Notes: a model not told the origin generated them from the letters alone. A DNA stretch of 64,000 nt from Corynebacterium ciconiae DSM 44920 (GCF_030440575.1 NZ_CP047189.1:930001-994000); one strand, 5' to 3'; counted from the first letter of the stretch, positions 41,501-50,764 are shown. Program-made: numbers and translations.

Positions 41501-44372
41501 TGTTGACCAGCTGCGTGAAAAGTGGGAGATGCTGCGCACCGCAGTGGGCGCGGTCGTGGACAGCATCAAGCAAAAGTGGGATACCTTCAAGCAAGCGGTT
41601 GCTCCGGCACTTGAAGTTGTGAAGGGAAAGTTGGAGGAGCTGCGCGGCCATTTGGCTGAGTTCTTCAAAACCCTTTGGGAGCCGGTGATTAAGCCTGCTT
41701 TGAAATTCCTTGCTTTCGCTATTTTCGCGCCGATGGCTGTCGCTATCGGGCTCGTGGTCGCCGCCGTGGTTGCGGTGGTCGCGGCTGTTGGTGGCTTCAT
41801 CTATGTGCTGGTGTCTTTACCAGGCTGGGTGAAATCGGCCGTGGATGCGGTCACTGGCTGGTTCTCGGATATGTGGAACAAGGTGAAGCTGTGGTTCGTC
41901 GAGATGGGTGTCGCGATCCACGATTGGTGGCAGGAGCATGTTGCTACGCTGCCCGGCTATGTGGCCGAGGCAGTGAACGGCGTCAAGCAATGGTTCATGG
42001 ACATGTGGAACAGCGTGAAAAACTGGTTCGCCGACATGGGCCGTGCTGTCGCGGATTGGTGGAACAATCACGTTGCTCCGCTGCCGGGCCAGGTCGCCAG
42101 CGCAGTGACTGGGGTTCTAAACAACCTCGGGCAGCTGCCGGGCAAGATCAGGTCCCTTTTTGCCGATGCGGGCCAGTGGCTAGTTTCCGCAGGACAGCGC
42201 ATCATCAACGGCCTGTGGGAGGGCATGAAGTCCGCGTGGTCGAGCGTCCGTAACTGGCTGTCCGATCACCTGTCCTTCAACGCGATTGGTTCTCTCGTCG
42301 GACTGTCCGGCGGCGGTGTGGTTGCCTACGCACAGGGCGGGGTGGCCGAGTCCTACGCCGCTGGTGGGCGTCGTGAAACCCACACTGCCCAGATCGCTCC
42401 CGCCGGCGCGTGGAGGCTGTGGGCCGAACCGGAGACCGGCGGTGAAGCCTACATTCCGCTGGCCGCGTCGAAACGCAACCGGTCCACGGCCATTCTCGAT
42501 GAGGTCGCCGGCCGATTCGGGTATCAGCTGGTTGACCGAAGCGGTGAGCCGTATCGCGGCGGATACAACGGCGATCTGGGGCCGCAGCGCGTCGCCGCGT
42601 TTGCTGACGGCGCTGTTGTTGGCGTGGATGATTTGGTGCGGCTCGCCCAAGGTCAGGGCGCGTCCCGCCCGCTGGAGGGTGCCCCGTATGTGTTCGGCGG
42701 CTCTAACTGGGGAGACTGCTCCGGTACGGTGTCCGCGTTCGCAGCGAAGGCTATTGGCATCAACCCGTTCCCGCGTAAGTTCTACACCGGCGACGAAGGT
42801 TCTTGGTTGTCCAGCCACGGCTTCACGCGTGGCCGTGGTAGCGACGGTGATCTTCGGATCGGGTTCAGGGATGGCGGCCCCGGCGGCGGGCACACTGCCG
42901 CTACTTTGCCTAACGGCGTGAACGTTGAGATGGGTGGTGGCCTCCACAGGGGGCAGTATGGCGGCAGGGCTGCCGGCGCGTGGGATTCGTACTTCAACGA
43001 ATTCTTCTACATGCCTATGGGGCCGTCGTTCGAGAAGGTCGATCCGGGCGAGTTGGGTGATCTAGCCAGCGTCCCTGATACTCCCTATGATGCTGCGGCC
43101 GCGTCTGGTGCTACCACCTCGGACTACACCTCCACAACTACTGGGGGTGCTAGCTCTGCGGGTACGTCTGGGGGTGGCGAGGACACCACTATCTCGGGGA
43201 TGCTCGGCAGCCTGTCCAAGGAAATCGTATCCGGACATGTCTCCGATATTCTCGGTGTTTTTGGTGTGCCGGATCAGCTGCCGAGTTGGGTGACTGGTGC
43301 GCGTGAACTCGCCAAGGGTGGCGGAAATCCGTCTACTTCCACGGCCGAGGAGCACGCCGCTCAGATTCACGATAATGCTGTGACGAGTATGACAGCGGAT
43401 CAGCTGCAGAAGGATCCCCAGCTGCGCGGTGCTGATTCGCTCGACACGATCCAGAAGCCGGAAGTCCCAGAATGGGGGCCGAGGTTCTTTGCGTACGAGA
43501 TCACTCGTCAGGCGAAGGAGATGAATCTGGGTGCTGACGCCGCGAAGATCGGCGTTGCGACCGCGCTGGTGGAGTCCGGTGATCCGATGAAGATGTACGC
43601 CAACAACCGTGTGCCGGAATCGTTGAAGTTCCGGCATGATGCGCTTGGCTCGGATCATGATTCGGTTGGTTTGTTCCAGCAACGTGATAACGGTGCGTGG
43701 GGCACTGTGGCCGACCGTATGGATCCGTTCAAGTCGGCGGGCATGTTCTTCCGTGAGCTAGCAAAGTTCGATTGGAAGAGCATGGATGCCGGTGCGGCGG
43801 CGCAGCGCGTGCAGCGCTCCGCTTTCCCTGATCGCTATGGCAAGAAGATGGGGCGCGCGGAAGGGATGGTTCGTGACACCGGCCTGTATGACCAAGGCGG
43901 TGTGTTGAAGCACGGGCAGCTCGGCGTGAATTTGTCCGGTAAGCCGGAGGCGGTTCTCACTAACAAGCAGTGGAAGGATCTGCAGGGTATCGCTAATGCT
44001 CTGCCTTCCATCACTGGTGGGGCTGTGTCCTCGGCGGTGAACGCTGCAGGCGCGGCCGGTATCGCTGGCCTGAACGCCGCCATGCCCGGCGCTGGCGCGG
44101 CGTTGTCTCCTGTGGTTGGTGTGGCGGCCGACTATGCCGGTGGTGTTGCTGCTGGCTGGACTGAGGCGTTGAGCACTGCCGCAGGTCAAGCCGTGGGGGC
44201 TATCGAAGAAGGTGTTGGGGATGTGTCCTCGCAGGTTGGGGGCGATTTAGCGCCCAGTCGCGCGGGTGGTGTTGGCGCTGCTCAGGAGGTGCACATCCAT
44301 GTTCAGAATATGGATCAGGCCTATGAGGCGAAGAAGCGTCTCGAGGCGCGTGCGCTTGCTGGTTTTGGTTAA
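38547..44372 (+). CDS. tail tape measure protein with two cell-wall hydrolase domains
   Basis: A 1941-residue protein, the longest gene. Residues about 20-300 are Ala/Lys/Glu coiled coil. Residues about 320-560 match the TP901 tape-measure core (FDKVLGSLSAVSGATADQMS, NNSATGVTELAESLKMAAPT). Hydrophobic helices occur near 670-760 and 1040-1090. Near residues 1370-1490 there is an NlpC/P60-like peptidase (WGDCSGTVSAFAAKAI, GGGHTAATL). Near 1640-1740 there is a lytic transglycosylase-like domain (KIGVATALVESGDP, SVGLFQQRDNGAWG). It sets tail length and probably opens the wall during DNA entry. AAGGAGG fixes the ATG at 38547. Confidence 0.93.
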   Translation: MAGVWIPVLASMKGFVAEVNKGAEQAAGQAGSKLKKGLSDAAKDGGADGAAKMARAVEAQTQKIATARRAQAKAAADVQVAEQKLKNLRESGKASASQIARVEGQLEAAKKRHENASRQVARGERDLESVRKGGEATASSLARAEDQLAAAKARAIAKQGELRTAEAQLDEARSRSQAAASRVESAEKSLSGVREQYGAGSREVVRAERELESAKKQAASADDQVASSAGRVTKARAEVANATDNVRSKTLAHKAAQEDAARSERKAGDNAQGAGAKVRFLGREMTLASGPAKGLTGSLMGMAGKATAFAGVAAGGLGLTGVTAFMGSAITSGMEFDKVLGSLSAVSGATADQMSQIRDRARELGQDTELAGTSAASAADAMLALAKGGMDVQQSMDAAKGSIQLAGAAQIDAGQAAEIQIAALNSFGLAADEAGRVADVLTNTANNSATGVTELAESLKMAAPTASTLGVSLEDTNTMIGLFANNGIKGTMAGTAMRSAMLSLTSPSKQAAGALEELGVEAFDAEGNFVGLREVSEQLKDAHERMGDSAFTAASSVAFGREAVGFATTAAKGGAKAFDELRGKMDKTGAAGETAGAALSGMNGALDRVGNALADVKQRLYDAFAPTMTRMIDVAAKGFTVVADVIGFMTDGIKNVPLLGTAMKGLGKVALGLAGAFTAVALAEAAVWGKGFAVSKITALVKAIKSWTTVTKLQAAAQWALNVAMNLNPIGAIVMAIGLVVAALVLFFTKTEAGRKAWAAFSDFMKRAWDATVQAFKAGYEAYIKPVWDWIVEGAKKAWDGLKSVFGWFSDAFSGLKSILIDGDFTGAFRKAFHVEEDSKLVDYILKARDNFIRLKDVVTDVAGWIGEKLRSIPFDSIGAGFMNVVKGIGRAAKGIWDNGFGAAIRAMVDGVKAGLQIAGDVWDTWSEKISTKYHENIEPTITVAKELFNQLRDKVGEVVDQVRQRWDEWASAVRDQYQANIAPVVDQLREKWEMLRTAVGAVVDSIKQKWDTFKQAVAPALEVVKGKLEELRGHLAEFFKTLWEPVIKPALKFLAFAIFAPMAVAIGLVVAAVVAVVAAVGGFIYVLVSLPGWVKSAVDAVTGWFSDMWNKVKLWFVEMGVAIHDWWQEHVATLPGYVAEAVNGVKQWFMDMWNSVKNWFADMGRAVADWWNNHVAPLPGQVASAVTGVLNNLGQLPGKIRSLFADAGQWLVSAGQRIINGLWEGMKSAWSSVRNWLSDHLSFNAIGSLVGLSGGGVVAYAQGGVAESYAAGGRRETHTAQIAPAGAWRLWAEPETGGEAYIPLAASKRNRSTAILDEVAGRFGYQLVDRSGEPYRGGYNGDLGPQRVAAFADGAVVGVDDLVRLAQGQGASRPLEGAPYVFGGSNWGDCSGTVSAFAAKAIGINPFPRKFYTGDEGSWLSSHGFTRGRGSDGDLRIGFRDGGPGGGHTAATLPNGVNVEMGGGLHRGQYGGRAAGAWDSYFNEFFYMPMGPSFEKVDPGELGDLASVPDTPYDAAAASGATTSDYTSTTTGGASSAGTSGGGEDTTISGMLGSLSKEIVSGHVSDILGVFGVPDQLPSWVTGARELAKGGGNPSTSTAEEHAAQIHDNAVTSMTADQLQKDPQLRGADSLDTIQKPEVPEWGPRFFAYEITRQAKEMNLGADAAKIGVATALVESGDPMKMYANNRVPESLKFRHDALGSDHDSVGLFQQRDNGAWGTVADRMDPFKSAGMFFRELAKFDWKSMDAGAAAQRVQRSAFPDRYGKKMGRAEGMVRDTGLYDQGGVLKHGQLGVNLSGKPEAVLTNKQWKDLQGIANALPSITGGAVSSAVNAAGAAGIAGLNAAMPGAGAALSPVVGVAADYAGGVAAGWTEALSTAAGQAVGAIEEGVGDVSSQVGGDLAPSRAGGVGAAQEVHIHVQNMDQAYEAKKRLEARALAGFG

Positions 44373-44386
44373 GAAAGGAGTCCTCT

Positions 44387-45580
44387 GTGGCTAGTCGTGA
44401 AAAGATCGACATCCGTCTTGTTGGTGTGGATGGGTCCGTGTGGGATTTATCCGGCCGGCGGGGCGGGACGCAGGGGGTGTGGCTCGACCGAGCCCACACG
44501 GGGTTTATCACTGATACCCCTGTGGAGACGGTGTGGCAGTCGTCTGTTGGTCAGATCGGTGGCACTTTTCGTGGAATGAATTTCGCGCCGCGTGAGATCA
44601 CGCTGCCGGTGATGGTGCTGGATGATAAGTCCCGCGCGTGGCAGGAAACGGATTCTCAGTGGAGGCGCGCTTGGTCGTATCGTGAGGATTCGATCCTGCA
44701 GGTGATGTCGGGTGATTCGGTGCGGTCACTGCGGGTGCGGCTGAAAGCGACTCCTGAGCAGAAGCTGGAAGAGTCCTCGGGGCAGGAGCGCGGCGCGTCT
44801 TTGATGCTGATGCACCTGATCGCTGGGGATCCTCTGTGGTCGTCGGAGACGGTCACGGAGCCGTGGATTTTCGATGGGGTGCATTGGACTGGAAACGTCA
44901 CAGTGACGAATCCAACCGATATGCCTATGTGGTTGAAATGGACGGTGACGGGGCCCGCGTCGATCATCCTTCCGGATTTTAGTTTCGAGTCGCGGCCCGG
45001 CTATCCGGGCTTTGATCAGCAGCGCCGCCGTATCGTTTTGCCGCATCTTCGATACAGGTGGGATGCGGTGGTGGATTCTGATCCCACTCATGAGCAGCTT
45101 GCGGTGGTCGGTAAGCCGAATTTCTGGATGTTGTTGGAGAAGCCGTTCCTGTATCCGGTGCCGCCGCGTACCCCGCCTACGGAGTTGCCTTTGGCGGTCA
45201 ACCCGTTGCCGCTTCTGCCGGAGGTGTGGAAGCGGCTGGATATCCCGTTTGAGATTCCGGTCGAGTTTTTAGTGAAGATGGCCGAGATTCTCGAGCGGAT
45301 CCTCACCGGTATCGGGCTTGAAACGCTGGAGCAGTGGTCTGCGGATGGGATCGCGATCCGTACCCGTAAAGCCCTCGAGGAGGCCGCCGAGTGGGCGAAG
45401 GACAAGGGTATCGCGGGGGAGTGGCTATCCACACTCCTGCGGGTTTTGTCGAAGTCCAAGCTCGCAGAGTTGATCGGTGAGGCGTGGGGGCATGCGTGGG
45501 GATCGGCGTTCAATATGCCTGGCGCGGGTGTGCAGGTGCGTATGGAGCGGCGCTGGACACGGCCGTACGGTTTGGAATAG
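44387..45580 (+). CDS. distal tail protein (Dit-like)
   Basis: A 397-residue protein following the tape measure gene. It has the siphovirus tail-component fold in its first half (RGGTQGVWLDRAHTGFITDT, FAPREITLPVMVLDD, NVTVTNPTDMPMWLKW). It forms the hub joining tail tube and tip. The C-terminal 130 residues are helical and may contact the next protein. It starts at GTG after AAAGGAG. Confidence 0.82.
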   Translation: MASREKIDIRLVGVDGSVWDLSGRRGGTQGVWLDRAHTGFITDTPVETVWQSSVGQIGGTFRGMNFAPREITLPVMVLDDKSRAWQETDSQWRRAWSYREDSILQVMSGDSVRSLRVRLKATPEQKLEESSGQERGASLMLMHLIAGDPLWSSETVTEPWIFDGVHWTGNVTVTNPTDMPMWLKWTVTGPASIILPDFSFESRPGYPGFDQQRRRIVLPHLRYRWDAVVDSDPTHEQLAVVGKPNFWMLLEKPFLYPVPPRTPPTELPLAVNPLPLLPEVWKRLDIPFEIPVEFLVKMAEILERILTGIGLETLEQWSADGIAIRTRKALEEAAEWAKDKGIAGEWLSTLLRVLSKSKLAELIGEAWGHAWGSAFNMPGAGVQVRMERRWTRPYGLE

Positions 45581-45586
45581 GAGGCC

Positions 45587-47269
45587 ATGATGGCTGGTGA
45601 TGCGCTTCGCAAGCTGGATGATCACCTGTCCGAGGTGTATGCGCAGGTCGATTATGAGCGTCAGGCGCGTGCCGCGCAGCGTGTGTGGACCCCGTTGGTG
45701 CGCTTGTGGGATGGTGACTGGAACTTGCGCGGTGTTGTGTCCGGCGCGCTCGATATGCAGTGCGAGTGGAAGTACAACGAGGTGGGGGCGGCGTTTATCA
45801 CGCTGCCCTACGACCATCATCTAGCCCGTTGGGCGTTGGATCATCGTGGTCGTGACACTAAGAACATTCATGTGACTTTTGACCGGTCGCTGGATGGGCA
45901 GGACGCCCGCTGGGGTGGGCGCTGCCAGTCGGTCACTTTGGTGAAAAACGCGGACGGCACCCGCCATGTCGAGCTGAAGTTCTTGCATGATTTGAAAGAG
46001 CTGGAGCACATCCTCGTGTGGCCTAACCCGTTTCTGCCGGCGGGGGTGCAGTGGCCTAAGGCGTTCGCCCTTGCGGGGCCGCTGAAGACGATTCTGAAAA
46101 CCACGCTGCTCGTGAACCTGATGCGGCTGCACGGTAACCTTTGGCAGTTGCCGGATGATCCGTTGGATCCGAAAACGTGGGTGGAGGGCCTCACCCCGTG
46201 GAACTGGTCGATCGTGGTCGCGCCGGGCTCAATTTTGCTGGATGATTCCCAGTGGGGCGTGATCTCTTCACGGATGAAGAGTTTCATGGAGGTGGCCGCG
46301 CCCGCGCTGGATGATGCGGGGCTGATGCTTACTTGCCGCCGCTGGCTGCATGGGGATCCTAAGCCGAAGGGCTGGATTGGGCCTATGCGGCAGGGGCAGC
46401 TCGTGGTGGATGTCGAGGACAAGTCAGGGGTGTTTGAGCAGACCGCGATTGGTGGCACGATTTTTGGCGGCATGGTCCGCACCGTAACCAAGCTGGCAGA
46501 CAATGTGATTGATGATGTGGTCACGGTGGTGGCGAACCCCACGGTGCCGGTTGAGCACGCCGTCTCACGTTTCCTCGGCACTCATCCGCGCTACCCGTGG
46601 GTTGTTTTTCGCGACGGGGACTTTACGCCCGTGGAGTCTGGGTCGTGGACGTGGCAACCGGCGACGGTGGGGCAGATCACCGCTGGTGGTAGAAGTGCCC
46701 CCGGTGTTAATACCGCTGTATCCATGGTGACGCAGTTGGTGGGGAATCTGGTGGGCAGTGTGTTTTTGATGCCCGCCGCCGGCGGTATCGTCGACACCGC
46801 CTTAAAGCCCCTGTATGAGGATGTTTTTCTGGCGTTCGGCAGTGTGAAAAGTCCGCTGCGCACCATGATGGCCGGATGGTCCTACTATCACGAAGGATGG
46901 GCTGAGGGGGCGGAATCGGCGTGGAGTTTCAGTGGCCTTGTGGCTATGCGGGAGGCGTTTTACAAGACCCGCGCCCGTGATTTCGCGTCACTGTCCATCA
47001 ATGATGGCGCGCCCTACATCATCGCGGATCAAGGTCGTGGCCACATCTGGGTAGGGGACAGGGCCGGTGTGTGGCTCGAGGGAATGCCGAATGGTTATTA
47101 CCCCGTGCTGCGCATGTCTCAGGTCGTGATGTCGTGCACGCGGGATGAGCCGGTGAAACTCGTGGCCTCGTTCGGTGATCCGCGCGCCGATCAATCCCCG
47201 CTGGCTAGGTTGTTTGGCCAGTCGAAGCAGGTGTTCGAAACGCTGAAAGAGCTAGGAGTGTGGGCATGA
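45587..47269 (+). CDS. tail tip protein (Gp37-like / Tal-like)
   Basis: A 560-residue protein like actinophage minor tail proteins of the ReqiPepy6 Gp37 group: VRLWDGDWNLRGVVSGALDM, YNEVGAAFITLPYDHHLARW, and a C-terminal region with IIADQGRGHIWVGDRAGVWL. Its order after Dit suggests the tail-tip base plate. Two adjacent ATG codons follow TAGGAGG, so the start may be 45590. The stop overlaps the next gene as ATGA. Confidence 0.82.
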   Translation: MMAGDALRKLDDHLSEVYAQVDYERQARAAQRVWTPLVRLWDGDWNLRGVVSGALDMQCEWKYNEVGAAFITLPYDHHLARWALDHRGRDTKNIHVTFDRSLDGQDARWGGRCQSVTLVKNADGTRHVELKFLHDLKELEHILVWPNPFLPAGVQWPKAFALAGPLKTILKTTLLVNLMRLHGNLWQLPDDPLDPKTWVEGLTPWNWSIVVAPGSILLDDSQWGVISSRMKSFMEVAAPALDDAGLMLTCRRWLHGDPKPKGWIGPMRQGQLVVDVEDKSGVFEQTAIGGTIFGGMVRTVTKLADNVIDDVVTVVANPTVPVEHAVSRFLGTHPRYPWVVFRDGDFTPVESGSWTWQPATVGQITAGGRSAPGVNTAVSMVTQLVGNLVGSVFLMPAAGGIVDTALKPLYEDVFLAFGSVKSPLRTMMAGWSYYHEGWAEGAESAWSFSGLVAMREAFYKTRARDFASLSINDGAPYIIADQGRGHIWVGDRAGVWLEGMPNGYYPVLRMSQVVMSCTRDEPVKLVASFGDPRADQSPLARLFGQSKQVFETLKELGVWA

Positions 47270-47625
47270 TACCGATTCATCAAGATAAGGCCGACATGTC
47301 GGATCCGGAGCAGCATTTGGGGTGGGCGTTGGCGTCTATCCCGCCGGCGGATTTCGCTGAGGATCAGCCGAGTCTGGTGTTCCCGCTGCTATACATTCCG
47401 TGGTTTTCCCGCTTTCTCTACATGTGTGGGTTTCGTCACCACGCTGAGCTGCAGACGGTGGAGCAGGTGGTGGATGAATCATCTCCGATCCGTAACGCCG
47501 GTGTGGCGTGGCGCCCGAAGGATGGATCATCCGAGAAGTCGGCCGGTGATGTGGATCTGACATGGCTTAGCGACGAGCAGGCCGAGGCGCTGCTGGATGC
47601 TCTGCAAGAAAGGCTGGGACGATGA
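47266..47625 (+). CDS. minor tail-associated protein
   Basis: A 119-residue protein with a hydrophobic centre (PSLVFPLLYIPWFSRFLYMC) and acidic C-terminus (DLTWLSDEQAEALLDALQER). It is coupled to both neighbours by ATGA overlaps, indicating a place in tail-tip assembly. No family is recognised. Confidence 0.6.
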   Translation: MIPIHQDKADMSDPEQHLGWALASIPPADFAEDQPSLVFPLLYIPWFSRFLYMCGFRHHAELQTVEQVVDESSPIRNAGVAWRPKDGSSEKSAGDVDLTWLSDEQAEALLDALQERLGR

Positions 47626-48407
47626 CAGCACCGCATGGTACACAGCCGGATGGTTTTATTGGCGTGAGCGGGCTGCATGCTATGCAGCAGATGACTGAGG
47701 AGGATGTGAAGCGCCGCCTCACAGCCCCGCTGCAGGGCGCGGTTGATGAAGCGCGCGGCAAATTCCTCGAGGGGTTGAAGGCGCATGTGTTTGCTCCTCT
47801 GGCTGCGATTTTCCGTGGGGAGAAGCCGGCGGGTTTGGCGGATGTTGCTGATGCTTTTCAGGACGGGCAAGAGGCGCTGCGTAACCGGCTGGATTTGTTG
47901 GATGGGGTTCGTGGCTATGCGCAGGCCTATATGTCGAAGAATGTTAATGGGGCGTGGGGGTCGGATAATACGCGCGCGTTGCCGTTTGATGCCCCGCTGG
48001 GGCCTTCACGCGGCGCGCATGTTGATGCCCGTAAGGGCGGGATCGTGCTGGATGAGAAGGGTTTGTGGACGATCTCTCTTTTTGTGACGGCCCGTTGGAC
48101 TGCCTATTCGTCGTCGTGGCTGGATACCGATTCGGTGCGTGTGACGCTGCGGGTTCACCGGCCCGATGGGCGGGTGTATTCGGAGAAGAAGTTGCAGTAT
48201 TTGGCTGGTAAATCGGCTGTGACGCCCACGATCTCGGTACCGGTAGTGGTGGACCAGCCCGGCTTCTACACCTCAGTGGAAGCGTACTCGTCCCGCTGGC
48301 GCTGGTGGGACGGGGGCACGCGTTTTTCGTCACTCGCAGCAGTGAAACACGACCACAGGGCGATCAATCCGGGCACGGATACGGTGCCCGACGAGAAGGA
48401 GCAGTAA
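47622..48407 (+). CDS. minor tail protein
   Basis: A 261-residue protein. The N-terminal half is helical (LTAPLQGAVDEARGKFLEGL), and the C-terminal half is a beta-sandwich-like domain (IVLDEKGLWTISLFVTARWT, VRVTLRVHRPDGRVYSEKK) that could bind carbohydrate. The stop TAA shares its last base with the next ATG (TAATG). Confidence 0.68.
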   Translation: MTAPHGTQPDGFIGVSGLHAMQQMTEEDVKRRLTAPLQGAVDEARGKFLEGLKAHVFAPLAAIFRGEKPAGLADVADAFQDGQEALRNRLDLLDGVRGYAQAYMSKNVNGAWGSDNTRALPFDAPLGPSRGAHVDARKGGIVLDEKGLWTISLFVTARWTAYSSSWLDTDSVRVTLRVHRPDGRVYSEKKLQYLAGKSAVTPTISVPVVVDQPGFYTSVEAYSSRWRWWDGGTRFSSLAAVKHDHRAINPGTDTVPDEKEQ

Positions 48408-50401
48408 TGACGATCCTTGTATGCGATTTCCGCTCTATCGTGGGGGATGCGGTGCATGGCACTGTCACGATCGAGTCGGCGGTGGATAGGCCCGCGCAGC
48501 AAATACCTGGCGCGGTCATCACCCCCGTGCGTGAGGAGTATCCGCTGCGTGACGGGCAGTGCATCATTGATGATATCGACCCGGGGCCGGTGGTGCTTGA
48601 GCTATCGGCCGAGGGCGTGTTTCGCCGCTGGGAGATTAATATTCCCGAGGACGGCAGGCACCAGTTTTCCACGATGCTGGAGGATCAGGTTCAGTGGACG
48701 CCCGCGATTTTATCGCAGGTGCAGGAGCTAAATGCTGAGATGGCCCGCTACGCAGCGGCGGCTGGTAAATCGGCCACAGCAGCAAAGCAGGCAGAGACAC
48801 GCGTAGCGGCCGTCGTGGCTGATGGCGCTGGCGCTTTACGCGTGGAGATCGCGGGAACGCTGCGTGAAGTTGATGAGCGCCTTGCGGCAGCAGCACGGAT
48901 GAGGGATGAATCCCGCGCCGCTGTCGTGGAATCTACCCGCCAAGCCGATAGGTCCGAGAAGGCCGCAGATCGAGCCGCCGAGGACGCCCGCGCCAAGATT
49001 TCCCCACTCGTGGAACAATCCCGCGTGGATCGGGCGGCGGTGGAGGCCACAGCAGAACGCGTCGACGCATCCGCTCTAGCGGCCGCAGGTGACGCCGCAG
49101 CGGCACAGGATGCGCGCGGTGAAGCAGTCGATGCCGCAACCCGCGCCGGATACTCGGAGCAAGCCGCCGATAGGCACCGTGCACGCGCGATGGATGCCGC
49201 CGATACGGTGGAAGCATCGAAGGAGCATATCGACGCCGCCGAGGAGCGCGTGAACACTTCCCGCGATACGGCTGTGGATGCGGCGCGCCGGGCCGAATCG
49301 AGCGCCGATAGGGTGGATGTACACGAGGCCACTTCCCAGCAGTTAGGGCTGGTGAAGCTTGCTGGTGATTTGGCTGGTACGGCTGAGTCCCCGCAGGTGC
49401 CGCGCCTGTCTGAGCTGGATGGTAAGGCCGAGAAGACCCATGGACATGACGTCTCCGAGGTGGCTGGTTTGTCGGATGCTTTGGCTAAGCGTGCTCTGCG
49501 TGAGCACAGGCATCTGACTTCGCAGATTGATGGGCTGGATGGGGTGTTGGCCGGTAAGGCTGATACGGCCCATAAGCACAGCATGTCTGATGTGACTGGT
49601 TTGTCGGAGGCTATCGCTGGGCGCGCTGAGCGCTCGCATACGCACCCGACTTCGCAGATCACTGGGCTGGATGCTGCTTTGAAAGCAAAGGCCGAGCAGT
49701 CCCATAAGCATGTAAGTGCTGACATCTCGGATAGCACTGGGTCTATTTCTGCAGCTAACGTAGGAAAATCAATCAAGATTGAGTCTCCCAGCGGCACCAA
49801 TGACGGGTACCTTTGGGTATCCGATAATGGGGTGCTTTACGTAAACAAGGGTGCGCTCGTGATCGCGAGTGAGGCTGAGGGTAAGCAGTACGGTACGCCG
49901 TCTGAATGGCATCACATCACTAACAAGAAGTACGTGGATGATTCCACGCAGCATGCGTCGTGGTCGAGCTCGCGGGTGTCTTTTAGAGATAATGGCAGCA
50001 TTCGGCTTGGGTCCGGCGGCGGGGAAACCTATAAGTGGCGCGTGGATAGAGGCCGCTTTGAGCTTTACTTCGACATCCGCTGGGGGCGTAACGCGTCTAG
50101 CGGCGGGGGAGAAGTCAAGATCAAGATTCCTGTCAAAAACGCCTCCGGTATTGAGGCTATCGGTACGGGGTCTTATTGGTCGTCCGTGGGGAATTTCGGC
50201 TTTGTCATCACCCCTACGGTGGAGCCGAAGTCTAACGAGGTGAAGTTTCTCGTCGCCCACCACGGGGATACTTCAACGATGAAGCTGTTCAGGCTCTGGG
50301 ACGGCAGAAATGGCAGTGGCACCGGAATCCCGGGCAACCCAGGATTCCGATTGGACGAAAATGGCAGTTCGATCAAGGGCATGATTAGCTTCCCCGCGTA
50401 G
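48407..50401 (+). CDS. tail fibre / receptor-binding protein
   Basis: A 664-residue protein in four parts. Residues 1-95 form a beta domain (SIVGDAVHGTVTIESAV). Residues about 100-310 are Ala-rich coiled coil. Residues about 315-440 hold fibre repeats, each with an H-x-H pair: HGHDVSEVAGLSDALAKRA, HRHLTSQIDGLDGVL, HKHSMSDVTGLSEAI, HTHPTSQITGLDAAL, HKHVSADISD. Residues about 450-664 form a beta-rich C-terminal head (VSFRDNGSIRLGSGGGETYK). It should contact the corynebacterial surface. Confidence 0.85.
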   Translation: MTILVCDFRSIVGDAVHGTVTIESAVDRPAQQIPGAVITPVREEYPLRDGQCIIDDIDPGPVVLELSAEGVFRRWEINIPEDGRHQFSTMLEDQVQWTPAILSQVQELNAEMARYAAAAGKSATAAKQAETRVAAVVADGAGALRVEIAGTLREVDERLAAAARMRDESRAAVVESTRQADRSEKAADRAAEDARAKISPLVEQSRVDRAAVEATAERVDASALAAAGDAAAAQDARGEAVDAATRAGYSEQAADRHRARAMDAADTVEASKEHIDAAEERVNTSRDTAVDAARRAESSADRVDVHEATSQQLGLVKLAGDLAGTAESPQVPRLSELDGKAEKTHGHDVSEVAGLSDALAKRALREHRHLTSQIDGLDGVLAGKADTAHKHSMSDVTGLSEAIAGRAERSHTHPTSQITGLDAALKAKAEQSHKHVSADISDSTGSISAANVGKSIKIESPSGTNDGYLWVSDNGVLYVNKGALVIASEAEGKQYGTPSEWHHITNKKYVDDSTQHASWSSSRVSFRDNGSIRLGSGGGETYKWRVDRGRFELYFDIRWGRNASSGGGEVKIKIPVKNASGIEAIGTGSYWSSVGNFGFVITPTVEPKSNEVKFLVAHHGDTSTMKLFRLWDGRNGSGTGIPGNPGFRLDENGSSIKGMISFPA

Positions 50402-50413
50402 AAAGGACTCGCC

Positions 50414-50764
50414 TTGGCGACTTTGATTTGTGACGTGCGCTCCATCGTGGGCCGGCCGGTTCAGGGAACTGTGACCGTGTACGCCGATGCGGCGCGTAAG
50501 CACAGCTCCGAGGATGCGGTGATCGTCGGTGTGCGGGAAACTACAGCCCTCGTAGACGGCCAGTGCACCATCGAGAATATCCAGCCCGGCGCGGCTGTGG
50601 TGATCGTCGATGGTCAGGGGGTGCGGTTGACGCTGCGGCCGGTTATCCCCGATGGGGAGGTGAAGCTGTCCGAGGTGCTGCAGACGGTGGATTCTCCGCC
50701 TGTGGGTGTGTTGGATGATTTGCTGCGGCGTGTGGCCGTGCTCGAGGAGAGGATTAAGGAATGA
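50414..50764 (+). CDS. paralogue of the fibre N-terminal domain
   Basis: A 116-residue protein starting at TTG after GAAAGGA. Residues 1-90 repeat the fibre N-terminal domain (LICDVRSIVGRPVQGTVTVY against LVCDFRSIVGDAVHGTVTIE; DGQCTIENIQPGAAVVIV against DGQCIIDDIDPGPVVLEL). A short helix follows (DDLLRRVAVLEERIKE). It may share an attachment site with the fibre or cap it. Confidence 0.75.
   Translation: MATLICDVRSIVGRPVQGTVTVYADAARKHSSEDAVIVGVRETTALVDGQCTIENIQPGAAVVIVDGQGVRLTLRPVIPDGEVKLSEVLQTVDSPPVGVLDDLLRRVAVLEERIKE

Noticed and set aside
38493..41651. Reverse-strand open frame of 1052 codons under the tape measure gene
   Set aside because: Arg/His/Ser-rich antisense composition; the plus frame is a clear tape measure protein.
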